Under the pieces are notes generated by a model that saw only the letters and a list, made by a program, of their open reading frames with translations, had not been told where the DNA came from and did no database searches. Below are positions 16,638-25,285 of a stretch of DNA of 64,000 nt, piece after piece. Position numbers and translations under genes: made by a program. The stretch's first letter is position 1. Each line of letters begins with the position of its first letter. This stretch comes from an uncultured Hyphomonas sp. (GTDB lineage: Bacteria; Pseudomonadota; Alphaproteobacteria; Caulobacterales; Hyphomonadaceae): contig NZ_OY782759.1 in the NCBI RefSeq assembly GCF_963678195.1, positions 2,790,001-2,854,000 on the forward strand. Direction: 5' to 3'.

Positions 16638-17747
16638 ATGATCAACAGACGTAACCTCGTTGGCGCGGGTGTGCTTGGCCTTGGCGGCGCAGCAGCCGCC
16701 TTTGCCAATCCCAGCACCACCCCGCTGGCCGGCACACCGGCGATCACCCGCAACCGCCGGCGGCTGAACATGGTCACCACCTGGCCGAAAGGCCTGCCCG
16801 GCCTCGGTGAAGCGGCCGAGCGCGTCGCCCGCCGCATCATGGCCGAGACGGATGGCGTGATCGAGGTGAAGGTCTTCGCGGCTGGCGAACTGGTCCCGGC
16901 CTTCGAATGTTTCGACGCGGTCGCGAACGGCTCTGCCGATATGTATCACGGCGCCGAATATTACTGGACGGCCAAATCCCCCGCCTATCCCTTCTTTACC
17001 GCTGTGCCCTTCGGCATGACGGCGCAGGAGATCATGGGCTGGATCGATTTCGGCGGCGGCCAGGAACTCTGGGACGAGCTTTCCGGCCAGTTCGGCGTGA
17101 AGGCGTTCCAGGCGGCAAACTCCGGCCACCAGATGGGCGGCTGGTTCCGTAAGGAGATCAACAGCCTCGACGATCTTGTCGGCCTCAAGATGCGTATTCC
17201 CGGGCAAGGCGGCGACGTGCTGCGCGCGCTCGGCGGCTCGTCCATCGCCATTCCGGGCGGGGAGATCTACCAGTCGCTGCAGACCGGTGCCATCGACGCG
17301 ACCGAATGGGTCGGCCCGTGGAACGACTATTATCTCGGCTTCTACCGGGAGGCGCCCTATTATTACGGCCCTGGCTTCCACGAGCCCGGCTCCAGCCTCG
17401 CCTGCGGCATCAACCGGCGCGTCTGGGACAATTTCTCGCCGGGCGAACAGGCCGTCATCAAGGCCGCCTGCGAAAGCGTGAACCACACATCGCTGGGCGA
17501 GTTCACCTATCAGAACTCGGTCCATCTCGACCTTCTGGTCAACGAACACAATGTGCAGCTGCGCAGCTTCCCGCCGGAAGTCGTCAGCGCCATGGCCGAA
17601 GCGGCCTGGGACGTGCGCGCCGCCTCCGGCAAGGACGGGATCGAAAAGCGTATCTATGAGAGCTTCGAGAAATCGCTGAAGCTGATGCGCGGCTGGTCGA
17701 CGATTTCGGACGGCGCCTATTACGCCGCCCGCGACGCGAACAAATAG
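16638..17747 (+). CDS. TRAP transporter substrate-binding protein (DctP/TakP-like)
   Basis: 369 residues. The N-terminus MINRRNLVGAGVLGLGGAAAAFA has twin arginines ahead of a hydrophobic stretch, so Tat export is plausible. The mature part is a DctP fold with the invariant Arg region GLKMRIPGQGGDVLRALGG and ATEWVGPWNDYYLGFY followed by YYYGPGFHEPG, which resembles TakP-type binders of 2-oxo monocarboxylates. It would deliver an organic acid from the periplasm to the DctQ/DctM permease encoded next. GGGGGAAGGAAA precedes the ATG. Fourteen bases separate it from the small permease gene. Confidence 0.92.
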   Translation: MINRRNLVGAGVLGLGGAAAAFANPSTTPLAGTPAITRNRRRLNMVTTWPKGLPGLGEAAERVARRIMAETDGVIEVKVFAAGELVPAFECFDAVANGSADMYHGAEYYWTAKSPAYPFFTAVPFGMTAQEIMGWIDFGGGQELWDELSGQFGVKAFQAANSGHQMGGWFRKEINSLDDLVGLKMRIPGQGGDVLRALGGSSIAIPGGEIYQSLQTGAIDATEWVGPWNDYYLGFYREAPYYYGPGFHEPGSSLACGINRRVWDNFSPGEQAVIKAACESVNHTSLGEFTYQNSVHLDLLVNEHNVQLRSFPPEVVSAMAEAAWDVRAASGKDGIEKRIYESFEKSLKLMRGWSTISDGAYYAARDANK

Positions 17748-17761
17748 CCGGGCAGCCCGTC

Positions 17762-18430
17762 ATGGATCCGGCCTTCTTCCTTCACCTCGGCACAGTCCTG
17801 AAATGGGTGGGCATCGCCCTGCTTCCGGTCTTCCTGTTGCCGCTCATCACGCTGGTCGTGCCCGGCCTGGTCGAGGGCCTGTCGAAACGCGTCAGCGCCA
17901 TCATCGATTCCATAAGCGGCATCGCCCTCGGCGGGGCCATCGCCAGCGCGCTTCTGTTGGTCCTGTTCCAGCTCTCCGTGGTCGTGCTGAGATACACTTA
18001 TGGCATCAGCTTCACATGGCTGAATGAGCTGGTGATCTATGCCTTCGCGGCGATGTTCATGCTCGGCTCGGCGGCGACGCTGCGCGATGACGGACATGTG
18101 CGCGTCGACATCCTGCGCCCACGCTTCGGCGCCGATGGCCGCAACTGGATCGAGCTGGCGGGCATCTATTTCTTCCTCTTCCCGATCTGTATCCGCCTCC
18201 TGACGACCGGCGAGCAGGGCCTTGCCCGCGCCTGGTCGCTGTTCGAGGGCTCCAGCGAGTCCGATGGCCTGCCTTTCCTGTACCTGTTCAAGACGCTCGT
18301 CCCGGCCTTTGCCGTGCTGATGCTGGCGCAGGGCCTGTCGGAAGCGCTGAAGGCGGCGCTGCGTCTGACCGGCAAGCTGGAGAATGAAGTTCCGGCCACC
18401 TCCGAAACGGAGAGCGCTCATGGAGCTTGA
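17762..18430 (+). CDS. TRAP transporter small permease (DctQ family)
   Basis: 222 residues, with hydrophobic segments near 14-34, 60-80, 90-110 and 125-150, plus a further C-terminal helix. The DctQ signature region includes FTWLNELVIYAFAAMFMLGSA and RDDGHVRVDILRPRF, the conserved acidic/Arg loop of the family. It pairs with the large DctM subunit in the inner membrane. Its last 11 bases overlap the start of the DctM gene. Confidence 0.9.
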   Translation: MDPAFFLHLGTVLKWVGIALLPVFLLPLITLVVPGLVEGLSKRVSAIIDSISGIALGGAIASALLLVLFQLSVVVLRYTYGISFTWLNELVIYAFAAMFMLGSAATLRDDGHVRVDILRPRFGADGRNWIELAGIYFFLFPICIRLLTTGEQGLARAWSLFEGSSESDGLPFLYLFKTLVPAFAVLMLAQGLSEALKAALRLTGKLENEVPATSETESAHGA

Positions 18431-20003
18431 GATCATCCTCGCTTTGCTCATGTTCGCCAGCGCCATCGGGGCGCTGCTAATGGGCTATTCCGTGGCGCTG
18501 ACGCTGGGCGGCGTCGCGCTGATCTTCGCCCTGATCGGCATCGGTCTCGGCGTTTTCCCGGAACCGCTGCTGCGCTCCCTGCCGAGCCGCATACAGGGCG
18601 GCTCAATCATGCAGAACACGACGCTGATCGCCGTGCCCCTGTTCGTTCTGATGGGCGTGATCCTCGAACGCTCGCGCGTGGCCGAAGACCTGCTGCATAT
18701 CGCCAGCCGCCTTCTGGGCAAGCTGAATGGCGGCCTCGGCTATGCGGTGGTCCTCGTCGGCGCCCTGCTCGCCGCCTCCACCGGGATTGTCGGTGCGACC
18801 GTCATCACCATGACGCTGATCGCCCTGCCGTCCATGCTGAAACAGGGCTATGACCCGCGCCTTGCCAGCGGCACCATCGCCGCCTCGGGCACGCTCGGCC
18901 AGATCATCCCGCCTTCCATCGTGCTAATCCTGCTCGCCGATGCCGTCTCCAACGCGGCCAGCCAGGCCAGCCTGTCGGGTGGCGGCAAGTCGCTCGTCGT
19001 CTCCGTGGGCGACCTGTTTGCGGGCGCGCTGATCCCCGGCATCCTGCTGGTCGGGCTTTACCTCGCCTGGATCGCGTTCAACGCCGTGACCCAGCCGAAA
19101 CGCTGCCCGGCCGTGACCGTGGATGACGACACCGCCCCGCTCAATTTCAAGGAAGTGGCCTTCGGTTTCGGCGCGCCGCTGGCCCTGATCTTCGCCGTGC
19201 TCGGCGCCATTCTCGGCGGCGTGGCTCCGCCGACGGAGGCCGCAGCCATCGGGGCCTCGGGCGCCATCCTGCTGGCAGGCCTGCGCCTCGCCCGCGAAGC
19301 CGGCAGCCGCCTCGCCCCGGTCATCCTGGCAGGCCTCGCCAGCCTCATCCTCGTCCTCATCGTGCGCAACACGATGGACCTGCGCCTCGGCGTGGAACAG
19401 ATGAGCGCCGCCAACATGGCCGGCGTGACCCTCACCCTGCTCGCCACGCTGATCTTCTTCGCAGCCATCGGCGCCGGCCTGCTGGTGCTACGCCGCATGC
19501 GCCAGCTGATGCCTGCGCTGAAATCGGCGACGCACATCACCAGCATGGTCTTCCTCATCCTGATCGGCGCGTCCCTCTTCAGCCTTGTCTTCCGCGGTTT
19601 CGGCGGCGACGACATCGTGAAGGACGTGCTGCACGCCATGCCGGGCGGCCGCTGGGGCGCGCTGCTGATGACCATGATCGTCATGTTCGTGCTGGGCTTC
19701 TTCCTCGACTTCATCGAGATCGTGTTCGTGGTCGTGCCGCTTGTCGCCCCGCCGCTGATCCTGCTCGGCTTCGATCCGGTGTGGCTCGCCATCCTGATGG
19801 CGCTGAACCTGCAGACCAGCTTCCTGACACCGCCCTTCGGCTTCGCCCTGTTCTACCTGCGCGGCGCCGCCCCGCCGGAAGTCAGCACAATGCAGATCTG
19901 GCGCGGGGCGATCCCGTTCATTGCGCTGCAGCTGATCATGATCGCGCTGGTCGCCACCCTGCCCGGCCTCGCCACATGGCTCCCCTCCCTCGTCGCCAAG
20001 TAA
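18420..20003 (+). CDS. TRAP transporter large permease (DctM family)
   Basis: 527 residues and some 12-14 membrane helices. Typical DctM motifs are present: NTTLIAVPLFVLMGVILERS, IVGATVITMTLIALPSML, ASGTLGQIIPPSIVLI, GGVAPPTEAAAIGA and NLQTSFLTPPFGFALFYLRG. It is the sodium-coupled transport subunit working with the preceding DctQ and substrate-binding protein. A central extension with extra hydrophobic segments (about 290-370) makes it longer than the usual 430 residues, as in the TakM-like subgroup. The ATG at 18420 lies inside the end of the DctQ gene. Confidence 0.92.
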   Translation: MELEIILALLMFASAIGALLMGYSVALTLGGVALIFALIGIGLGVFPEPLLRSLPSRIQGGSIMQNTTLIAVPLFVLMGVILERSRVAEDLLHIASRLLGKLNGGLGYAVVLVGALLAASTGIVGATVITMTLIALPSMLKQGYDPRLASGTIAASGTLGQIIPPSIVLILLADAVSNAASQASLSGGGKSLVVSVGDLFAGALIPGILLVGLYLAWIAFNAVTQPKRCPAVTVDDDTAPLNFKEVAFGFGAPLALIFAVLGAILGGVAPPTEAAAIGASGAILLAGLRLAREAGSRLAPVILAGLASLILVLIVRNTMDLRLGVEQMSAANMAGVTLTLLATLIFFAAIGAGLLVLRRMRQLMPALKSATHITSMVFLILIGASLFSLVFRGFGGDDIVKDVLHAMPGGRWGALLMTMIVMFVLGFFLDFIEIVFVVVPLVAPPLILLGFDPVWLAILMALNLQTSFLTPPFGFALFYLRGAAPPEVSTMQIWRGAIPFIALQLIMIALVATLPGLATWLPSLVAK

Positions 20004-20025
20004 TCCAGCAAGAAGTATTTCTCCC

Positions 20026-21153
20026 ATGGGACAAGACATCGATCCGTTCCGCGCGATCACGATTTCCAAACGCGCGCATGAACTGAAGGAAGAAGGCCGC
20101 AGCATCCTGCATATGGAGTTCGGCCAGCCCTCCACACCGGCCCCGAAAGCCGCCATCGCCCGCAGCCATGAAGTGCTGGACACAGACCCGATGGGCTATT
20201 GGGAAAGCCAGCCCCTGAAGGCGCGCATCTGCCGGCACTACAAAGACATGTATGGCGTGGACCTGACGCCCGGCCGCCTCGTCATCACCAACGGCGCCTC
20301 GCCTGCGCTGGTGCTGGCGCTCGCCACGGCCTTCTCGCCGGGCGACCGCATCGCCTTTGCCCGGCCGGGCTATGTCGCCTACCGCAATACGGTCCGCGCC
20401 CTGAACTTTGAAGGCGTGGAAATCGCCTGCGGCGAAGACACGCGCTACCAGCTGTCCGCTGCCGCGCTCGACGCGCTGGACCCGGCGCCGCAGGGCGTCA
20501 TCATCGCCAGCCCCGCCAACCCGACCGGCACGATCATCCCGGCGTCCGAACTGGCTGCCATCGCAGAGGTGGCAAAGGCAAAAGGCATCCGCATCATTTC
20601 AGACGAGATCTATCACGGGCTGAGCTTCGGCCCGGAGATCCATTCCATGCTGGAATATTCCCCGGACGCCTACATCGTGAACTCTTTCTCGAAATACTTC
20701 TCCATGGCGCCCTGGCGGCTCGGCTGGCTGGTCTCCCCGCCGGACATGGCAAAGCGCACCGGCGCCTATATCGGTAACCTGTTCCTCACCGCGCCGTCGC
20801 TGTCCCAGCATGCCGGGCTTGCCGCCATGGATGCGCGCGAGGAACTGGACGGACATGTCGAGGTCTACCGCCGCAACCGCGAACTCATGCTGGAAGCGCT
20901 GCCAAAGCTCGGCCTCGAAAAGATCGCCCCGCCTGACGGCGCCTTCTATATCTATGCGGACGTCTCGCGCTTCACCGACGACAGCCTCGCCTTCTGCCTG
21001 AAGCTGCTGGAAGAGACCGGCGTCGCCACCGCCCCGGGCGTCGACTTCGACCCCGTCGATGGCAAGCACTTCATGCGCTTCTCCTTCGCCCTCTCCACGC
21101 CGCAGATCGAAGAAGCGATCGCGCGTCTGGTGCCGTGGTTCGGGGCGCTGTAG
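20026..21153 (+). CDS. PLP-dependent class I/II aminotransferase
   Basis: 375 residues with the fold-type I layout: MEFGQPSTPAP near the N-terminus, ITNGASPALVLAL for cofactor phosphate contact, IIASPANPTGTIIP with the conserved Asn, SDEIYHGLSFG with Asp/Tyr, and NSFSKYFSMAPWRLGW, in which Lys forms the Schiff base. C-terminal FMRFSFALS has the carboxylate-binding Arg. The substrate is likely an amino acid/2-oxo acid pair. Placement 22 bp after a TRAP transporter of 2-oxo-acid-binder type suggests that it handles the imported acid, which is inference. The stop codon TAG is also the first unit of a 10-bp tandem repeat. Confidence 0.88.
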   Translation: MGQDIDPFRAITISKRAHELKEEGRSILHMEFGQPSTPAPKAAIARSHEVLDTDPMGYWESQPLKARICRHYKDMYGVDLTPGRLVITNGASPALVLALATAFSPGDRIAFARPGYVAYRNTVRALNFEGVEIACGEDTRYQLSAAALDALDPAPQGVIIASPANPTGTIIPASELAAIAEVAKAKGIRIISDEIYHGLSFGPEIHSMLEYSPDAYIVNSFSKYFSMAPWRLGWLVSPPDMAKRTGAYIGNLFLTAPSLSQHAGLAAMDAREELDGHVEVYRRNRELMLEALPKLGLEKIAPPDGAFYIYADVSRFTDDSLAFCLKLLEETGVATAPGVDFDPVDGKHFMRFSFALSTPQIEEAIARLVPWFGAL

Positions 21154-21210
21154 TCCGCTATAGTCGCCTATAGTCCGGTATGGTCATGACTGGTCATACA
21201 TAGTCATGGC
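21151..21210 (+). repeat. 10-bp tandem repeat, six units
   Basis: Six consecutive 10-base units all begin T(A/G)GTC: TAGTCCGCTA, TAGTCGCCTA, TAGTCCGGTA, TGGTCATGAC, TGGTCATACA, TAGTCATGGC. The first overlaps the stop codon of the aminotransferase. The unit length equals about one helical turn. Confidence 0.8.
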
Positions 21211-21241
21211 GTAGACGTATTTCGTCCTGCGCTCGTCATGC

Positions 21242-21516
21242 TCCACTCACATGTCATCCCGGAATTTGCGCAGCAAATATCCGGGACCTTCTCACATACT
21301 GTGAAAGCCCGCGCCCATGCTTCGACTTCGCTCAGCATGAGCGCTCATGAAGTGCAGCAAAGAACGGGACTCATCCTGAGCGCTTCGAGGGATCAGAAAT
21401 CGCACTGCGATTTCCCCGAGAAGGCCCAAGCGCAAGCGCAGGGCATCGAAGGATGAAGAAGCAAAGGAAAGAAGGTCCCGGATAAGCGCGTTGCGCTTTC
21501 CGGGATGACGAGTGGA
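21242..21516. repeat. REP-like element: two hairpin arms in inverted orientation
   Basis: The left arm (21242-21292) and the reverse complement of the right arm (21471-21516) share TCCACTC, GTCATCCCGGA and ATCCGGGACCTTC. Each arm is also a hairpin by itself: CCCGGAATTTGC with GCAAATATCCGGG, and CCCGGATAAGCGC with GCGCTTTCCGGG. The 180 bases between them hold further shorter palindromic pieces (around 21320-21355 and 21370-21455). No ORF, transposase or target-site duplication is seen. The region 21154-21616 has no gene. Confidence 0.75.
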
Positions 21517-21616
21517 GGGGGCTTATCCACCAGCTGACAAGGCCCATCCTGCTGCAACTACTCCCCCAAAAACAAACTTATCCAACACCTCCGTGGCCTG
21601 ACGTATAGTGCGGCCC

Positions 21617-22051
21617 ATGTCACTCTTTCGTCTTCCTCCGGGCTTCCCGCCGCAACTTGCCTTTGTCTGGCCCATGATCTGGGTCCAGGTGCTGATGCTG
21701 CGCGCGCAGATCCGGGCCGCCTATGGCCGGGGCGTGGTGTATCGCTGGAGCGTGACAGACAATCTGCGCGTCTATCTTGTCAGGATCGAATGGATGCCAG
21801 GGCAGAAGAAAGAGCACGCGATTCTGAAACCTGCCGCGTACTATAACGCCCGCCTCGCCGCCGCGTGCGACGGGCGGATGGCTGTGCCGGAATATGTCCG
21901 CGTGCTGCCCCTCTCCCTCGGGAGAGGGGTTGGGGTGAGGGGCAGAGGTATTTCTGCAAATTCTGCACGCGCTGATGTGCCATGGCCCCTCATCCCCAAC
22001 CCCTTCTCCCCAAGGAGAAGGGCCTCAGCCCTCCCCCTGCCGGAAACCTGA
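21617..22051 (+). CDS. Hypothetical small protein with repeat-derived C-terminus
   Basis: 144 residues. Residues 1-95 (MSLFRLPPGFPPQLAFVWPM, then MLRAQIRAAYGRGVVYRWSV and RVYLVRIEWMPGQKKEH) look like a genuine small protein with a mixed helix-strand pattern and no known motif. From about residue 97 the codons run through a palindromic intergenic-type repeat, giving low-complexity sequence such as LSLGRGVGVRGRG and IPNPFSPRRRASA. The natural stop was probably displaced by insertion of that repeat. ATG at 21617 is preferred to GTG nine bases earlier. Function unknown. Confidence 0.5.
   Translation: MSLFRLPPGFPPQLAFVWPMIWVQVLMLRAQIRAAYGRGVVYRWSVTDNLRVYLVRIEWMPGQKKEHAILKPAAYYNARLAAACDGRMAVPEYVRVLPLSLGRGVGVRGRGISANSARADVPWPLIPNPFSPRRRASALPLPET
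21905..22027. repeat. Second palindromic repeat pair (CCCTCTCCC type)
   Basis: Unit 1 (21905-21945) begins CTGCCCCTC, ends GAGGGGCAG and has an inner CTCCCTCGGGAG hairpin. Unit 2 (21984-22027) is the same kind of element reversed (GGCCCCTCATCCCCAACCCC), with its own CTTCTCC/GGAGAAG hairpin. This GGGTTGGGGTGAGGG type is a common bacterial intergenic repeat, here lying inside a reading frame. Confidence 0.75.
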
Positions 22052-22122
22052 CCGGCGAACCTGACCTGAAAATTCAGCTCACCGACCAAGCGCCTTTACG
22101 GGCGTCGCACGTGCTGGCGCGC

Positions 22123-22482
22123 CTATTCCGTCCCACCGCAATCATAATCGGCGAGCGCCCCGCCATCCGGCGTGCGTTCGACAGAGACAAGCGTGCAGCC
22201 TTCCGGCGCGGCGGCTTCAGCAGCGGCCTCAAGGTCTGCCTCGGCGGGCGGGCCGGCACTGGCAATGTTGAAATTGCCATCGGTCTTGACCGAGAATTTC
22301 AGCTTGAAGCCCTGCCCTTCGGCCGGCGCGGCAAAGAACTGATAGTTCCCGCCATAGACATTCTGCGGCGCGAGGCCATTCCAGCTCGACGCGCTCCAGC
22401 TGCCGCTGCTGGGGGCGGCGGCACAGCCGGAGACAAAGGCGGCGACAGTCAGGACTGCCGCCGCTTCGATAAATCTTTTCAT
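22123..22482 (-). CDS. Small lipoprotein of unknown function
   Basis: 119 residues. The signal MKRFIEAAAVLTVAAFVSGC has a good lipobox (VSGC, acylated Cys20). The mature protein is 99 residues, with two more cysteines near the C-terminus (EGCTLVSVERTPDGGALADYDC) that could form a disulfide. GGGAGGTGACC directly before the ATG fixes the start. Probably attached to the inner leaflet of the outer membrane. It lies 46 bp after lemA on the same strand. Confidence 0.7.
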   Translation of the reverse strand: MKRFIEAAAVLTVAAFVSGCAAAPSSGSWSASSWNGLAPQNVYGGNYQFFAAPAEGQGFKLKFSVKTDGNFNIASAGPPAEADLEAAAEAAAPEGCTLVSVERTPDGGALADYDCGGTE

Positions 22483-22528
22483 GGTCACCTCCCGTGTTCA
22501 GCAGGAGGTTAGCACAGACAAGCGACGC

Positions 22529-23083
22529 CTAGAACTTGACTTCCGGCGGGGTGCTGAGGGCCTCGCGGCCTTCGACGCCGACATCGAAGAAGTCGCGGCC
22601 TTCGAAATTGAACATGCCGGCAATGATGGAGCCCGGGAACTGTTCGCGGGAGGTGTTGTAGTCCTGAACGGCCGAGTTGTAGAAGCGGCGCGCCGCGGCC
22701 AGCTTGTCTTCGATGGCCGAGAGTTCGTTCTGCAGCTGGATGAAGTTCTGGTTGGCTTTCAGGTCCGGATAGGCTTCGGCGAGGGCGAACAGTTTGCCGA
22801 GCGAGGCGGTCAGCATGCCTTCAGCCTGGCTCATTTCCCCCGGGGTCGAAGCGCTCTGCGCCGCGTTGCGGGCGGCGATCACCTGCTGGAAGGTTTCCTG
22901 CTCGTGCTTGGCATAGCCTTTGACCGTCTCGACGAGGTTCGGGATCAGGTTCTGGCGCTGCTTCAGCTGCACATCGACATCGGCAAAGGCCTGGTTGACC
23001 CGCTGCCGCTTCATCACCAGCCCGTTATAGATAAGGATAATGAAGCCAATAATGGCAACAATAACGCCAAGCGCGATAAGCAT
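22529..23083 (-). CDS. LemA family protein
   Basis: 184 residues. One N-terminal membrane helix (MLIALGVIVAIIGFIILIYN) is followed by the LemA signature: QRVNQAFADVDVQLKQRQNL, IPNLVETVKGYAKHEQETF, and a C-terminal YNTSREQFPGSIIAGMFNF. LemA proteins are long helical bundles at the membrane; function is not settled. It is divergent from the VIT-type transporter gene and followed by a lipoprotein gene. Confidence 0.92.
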   Translation of the reverse strand: MLIALGVIVAIIGFIILIYNGLVMKRQRVNQAFADVDVQLKQRQNLIPNLVETVKGYAKHEQETFQQVIAARNAAQSASTPGEMSQAEGMLTASLGKLFALAEAYPDLKANQNFIQLQNELSAIEDKLAAARRFYNSAVQDYNTSREQFPGSIIAGMFNFEGRDFFDVGVEGREALSTPPEVKF

Positions 23084-23240
23084 ATGTGTCCCTCCGGAAA
23101 GCCTTGCAGATCAACGCCTAAACGCCGCCGCAGGATCGTGCAAGGGAAAGCGGGCCGGCCATGCCGCAACCTGCGCAATTTGCGCGCTTGACCATCGCGC
23201 CCGGTTTGGCCACGGATAAAGTCTTGTAAAGGATAGGCAA

Positions 23241-23963
23241 ATGGCAGAATCCCCACCGCAGTCCGACGAGTCCTACATTCACGTGGAACACCACTATTTC
23301 CAGCGGATCGGCTGGCTGCGGGCGGCGGTTCTGGGCGCGAATGATGGCATCCTGTCGACTGCGGGCCTCGTGATCGGGGTCGCCTCGGCAGACGCCTCGA
23401 CGGGCGCCGTCCTGACAGCCGGCCTTGCGGGCCTTGTGGCGGGCGCGATGTCGATGGCGGCGGGCGAATATGTCTCCGTCTCCTCGCAGGCGGACCTGGA
23501 GAAGGCAGACCTCGAAATCGAGCGGGCGGCCCTGAAGAGCCACCCGGACGCCGAGCTGGAAGAGCTGACCGGCATCTATATGAATCGCGGCCTGACGCCG
23601 GAGACCGCCCGCGAAGTGGCCCGGCAGCTGACCGAGCATGATGCCCTTGAAGCTCATGCCCGCGACGAGCTCGGCATGAGCGAAGCGGTCGCCGCCAGGC
23701 CGGTGCAGGCGGCTTTCAGCTCCGCCGCCAGCTTCACCATCGGTGCCATCCTGCCGATCCTTGCCGCCCTGTTCGCGCCGGTTGGACTTATTACGCCCGT
23801 CGTGGCGGTGGTCTCGCTGATCAGCCTCGCCATCCTCGGCGCGCTCTCCGCCCGGGCCGGTGGGGCCAGCAAGCTGAAAGCGGCCTCCCGCGTCGTCTTC
23901 TGGGGCGTTGCGGCGATGCTGGTGACCGGGGTGATCGGCCACCTCTTCGGCACCGTGGTCTAG
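23241..23963 (+). CDS. VIT1/CCC1-family Fe2+/Mn2+ transporter
   Basis: 240 residues. The first helix has LRAAVLGANDGILSTAGLVIGVA, followed by GLVAGAMSMAAGEYVSVSSQ, the conserved VIT1 ion-path residues. A Glu-rich cytoplasmic loop (about 80-150, with many Glu/Asp residues) is the family's metal-binding domain, then three C-terminal helices complete the five. Predicted to move Fe2+ or Mn2+ in exchange for protons. A permease gene follows after 82 bp on the same strand. Confidence 0.92.
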   Translation: MAESPPQSDESYIHVEHHYFQRIGWLRAAVLGANDGILSTAGLVIGVASADASTGAVLTAGLAGLVAGAMSMAAGEYVSVSSQADLEKADLEIERAALKSHPDAELEELTGIYMNRGLTPETAREVARQLTEHDALEAHARDELGMSEAVAARPVQAAFSSAASFTIGAILPILAALFAPVGLITPVVAVVSLISLAILGALSARAGGASKLKAASRVVFWGVAAMLVTGVIGHLFGTVV

Positions 23964-24045
23964 ACCGCAGCCCGAAACCACGCATAAACGGAACCCGGCG
24001 CAGTCTGATCCATTCTGTTCCGGAGTTGGAAGGAAGCTCGCCGGT

Positions 24046-25266
24046 TTGCTGCAGGACATCTTCATCAGCCTGACGACGCTCGCCCTGCTGGGCGTGCTGA
24101 TGCTGCCACGCGTGAGAGATGCCCGCGCCTGGCGTGCCACGGTCACACCGCTCGCCTCCATCATCGGCAGCGGCTTCCTCGTGCTGGGGCCAATCCTGTC
24201 CCATTCCTACGGCCAGTACGCGCCGATGATGATGCTGTTCCTGTGCCTTGCGGCCTACGCATTCGGCGCGGCGATCCGGTTCAACATTGCCAATATTGCC
24301 GTCCGGCCGAACCGGAGCGTACCGGAACGGCGGACCGAGTATTTTGCCTCCTGGGCGCTCTCGCTGGCCTACTGTATCTCGGTTGCCTACTACCTGAACC
24401 TGTTCGGCGCTTTCGCCGTGAAGATGACGCCGCTCAACTCCCCGACCATGGCCAAGGCCGTGACCAGCGCGGTGCTGCTGCTGATCCTCTCGGTTGGCTG
24501 GCTGCGCGGCTTCTCGGCGATGGAGAAGATGGAGCAGGCCGCCGTCAGCCTGAAGCTCGCCATTATCGGAGGGCTTCTGGCCGGGCTCAGCGTCTACTTC
24601 TTTCACCAGGCAGACCAGGGCCAGCTCACCTTCTCGGCGCCCTCGCAAACCGGCTGGACCGGCATGGCCCTCGCCTTCGGCCTGATCATCACGGTGCAGG
24701 GCTTCGAGACCTCCCGCTACCTCGGCGACGAGTACAAGCCGGAGATGCGGATCCGTTCAATGCGCTATGCCCAATGGCTCGCGACCGCCATCTACATGGC
24801 CTATGTCATCCTGCTGACCTACGCCTTCGACGCCAAAACCGTCCCGCTGACCGAGACGGCGATTGTCGACATGATGAAGATCGTATCCATCCTCCTGCCG
24901 GCCCTGCTGATCGTGGCGGCCCTGTCGGCGCAGTTCAGCGCGGCGATCGCCGACACCAGCGGCGCCGGAGGCCTGGTGGAGGAATTGTCCGGCGGCCGGG
25001 TCTCCCCGCGCATGGCCTATCTGATGCTGGTCCTGATCGGGCTTGGCCTGACCTGGTTTTCGAATGTCTTCCAGATCATCAGTTTCGCCTCGAAGGCGTT
25101 TGCCTATTACTACGCGCTGCAATGCGGGATCGCCTCGGTCGGCGCGTTCCGGGAAGCGAAAGCGCCGGTCCGCGGGACGGCTTTTGCGCTGTTCGGTATC
25201 CTTGCAGTCGCCGTACTGTTCTTCGGCCAGCCCGTTGAAGGCACAGCCAGTAGCGCCACCGGATAA
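24046..25266 (+). CDS. APC-superfamily-like membrane transporter (TTG start)
   Basis: 406 residues and about 11 hydrophobic segments. The first helix pair contains LASIIGSGFLVLGPILSHSY, a G-S-G-broken helix as in LeuT-fold transporters, and IITVQGFETSRYLGDEYKPE resembles helix 6 and the following loop of amino-acid permeases. I cannot assign a substrate. The start is most likely TTG at 24046 with GGAAGG twelve bases before it; no ATG or GTG gives the first helix. The sirtuin gene starts 20 bp after its stop. Confidence 0.72.
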   Translation: MLQDIFISLTTLALLGVLMLPRVRDARAWRATVTPLASIIGSGFLVLGPILSHSYGQYAPMMMLFLCLAAYAFGAAIRFNIANIAVRPNRSVPERRTEYFASWALSLAYCISVAYYLNLFGAFAVKMTPLNSPTMAKAVTSAVLLLILSVGWLRGFSAMEKMEQAAVSLKLAIIGGLLAGLSVYFFHQADQGQLTFSAPSQTGWTGMALAFGLIITVQGFETSRYLGDEYKPEMRIRSMRYAQWLATAIYMAYVILLTYAFDAKTVPLTETAIVDMMKIVSILLPALLIVAALSAQFSAAIADTSGAGGLVEELSGGRVSPRMAYLMLVLIGLGLTWFSNVFQIISFASKAFAYYYALQCGIASVGAFREAKAPVRGTAFALFGILAVAVLFFGQPVEGTASSATG

Positions 25267-25285
25267 ATCGTGTAGCATTAGGAAC

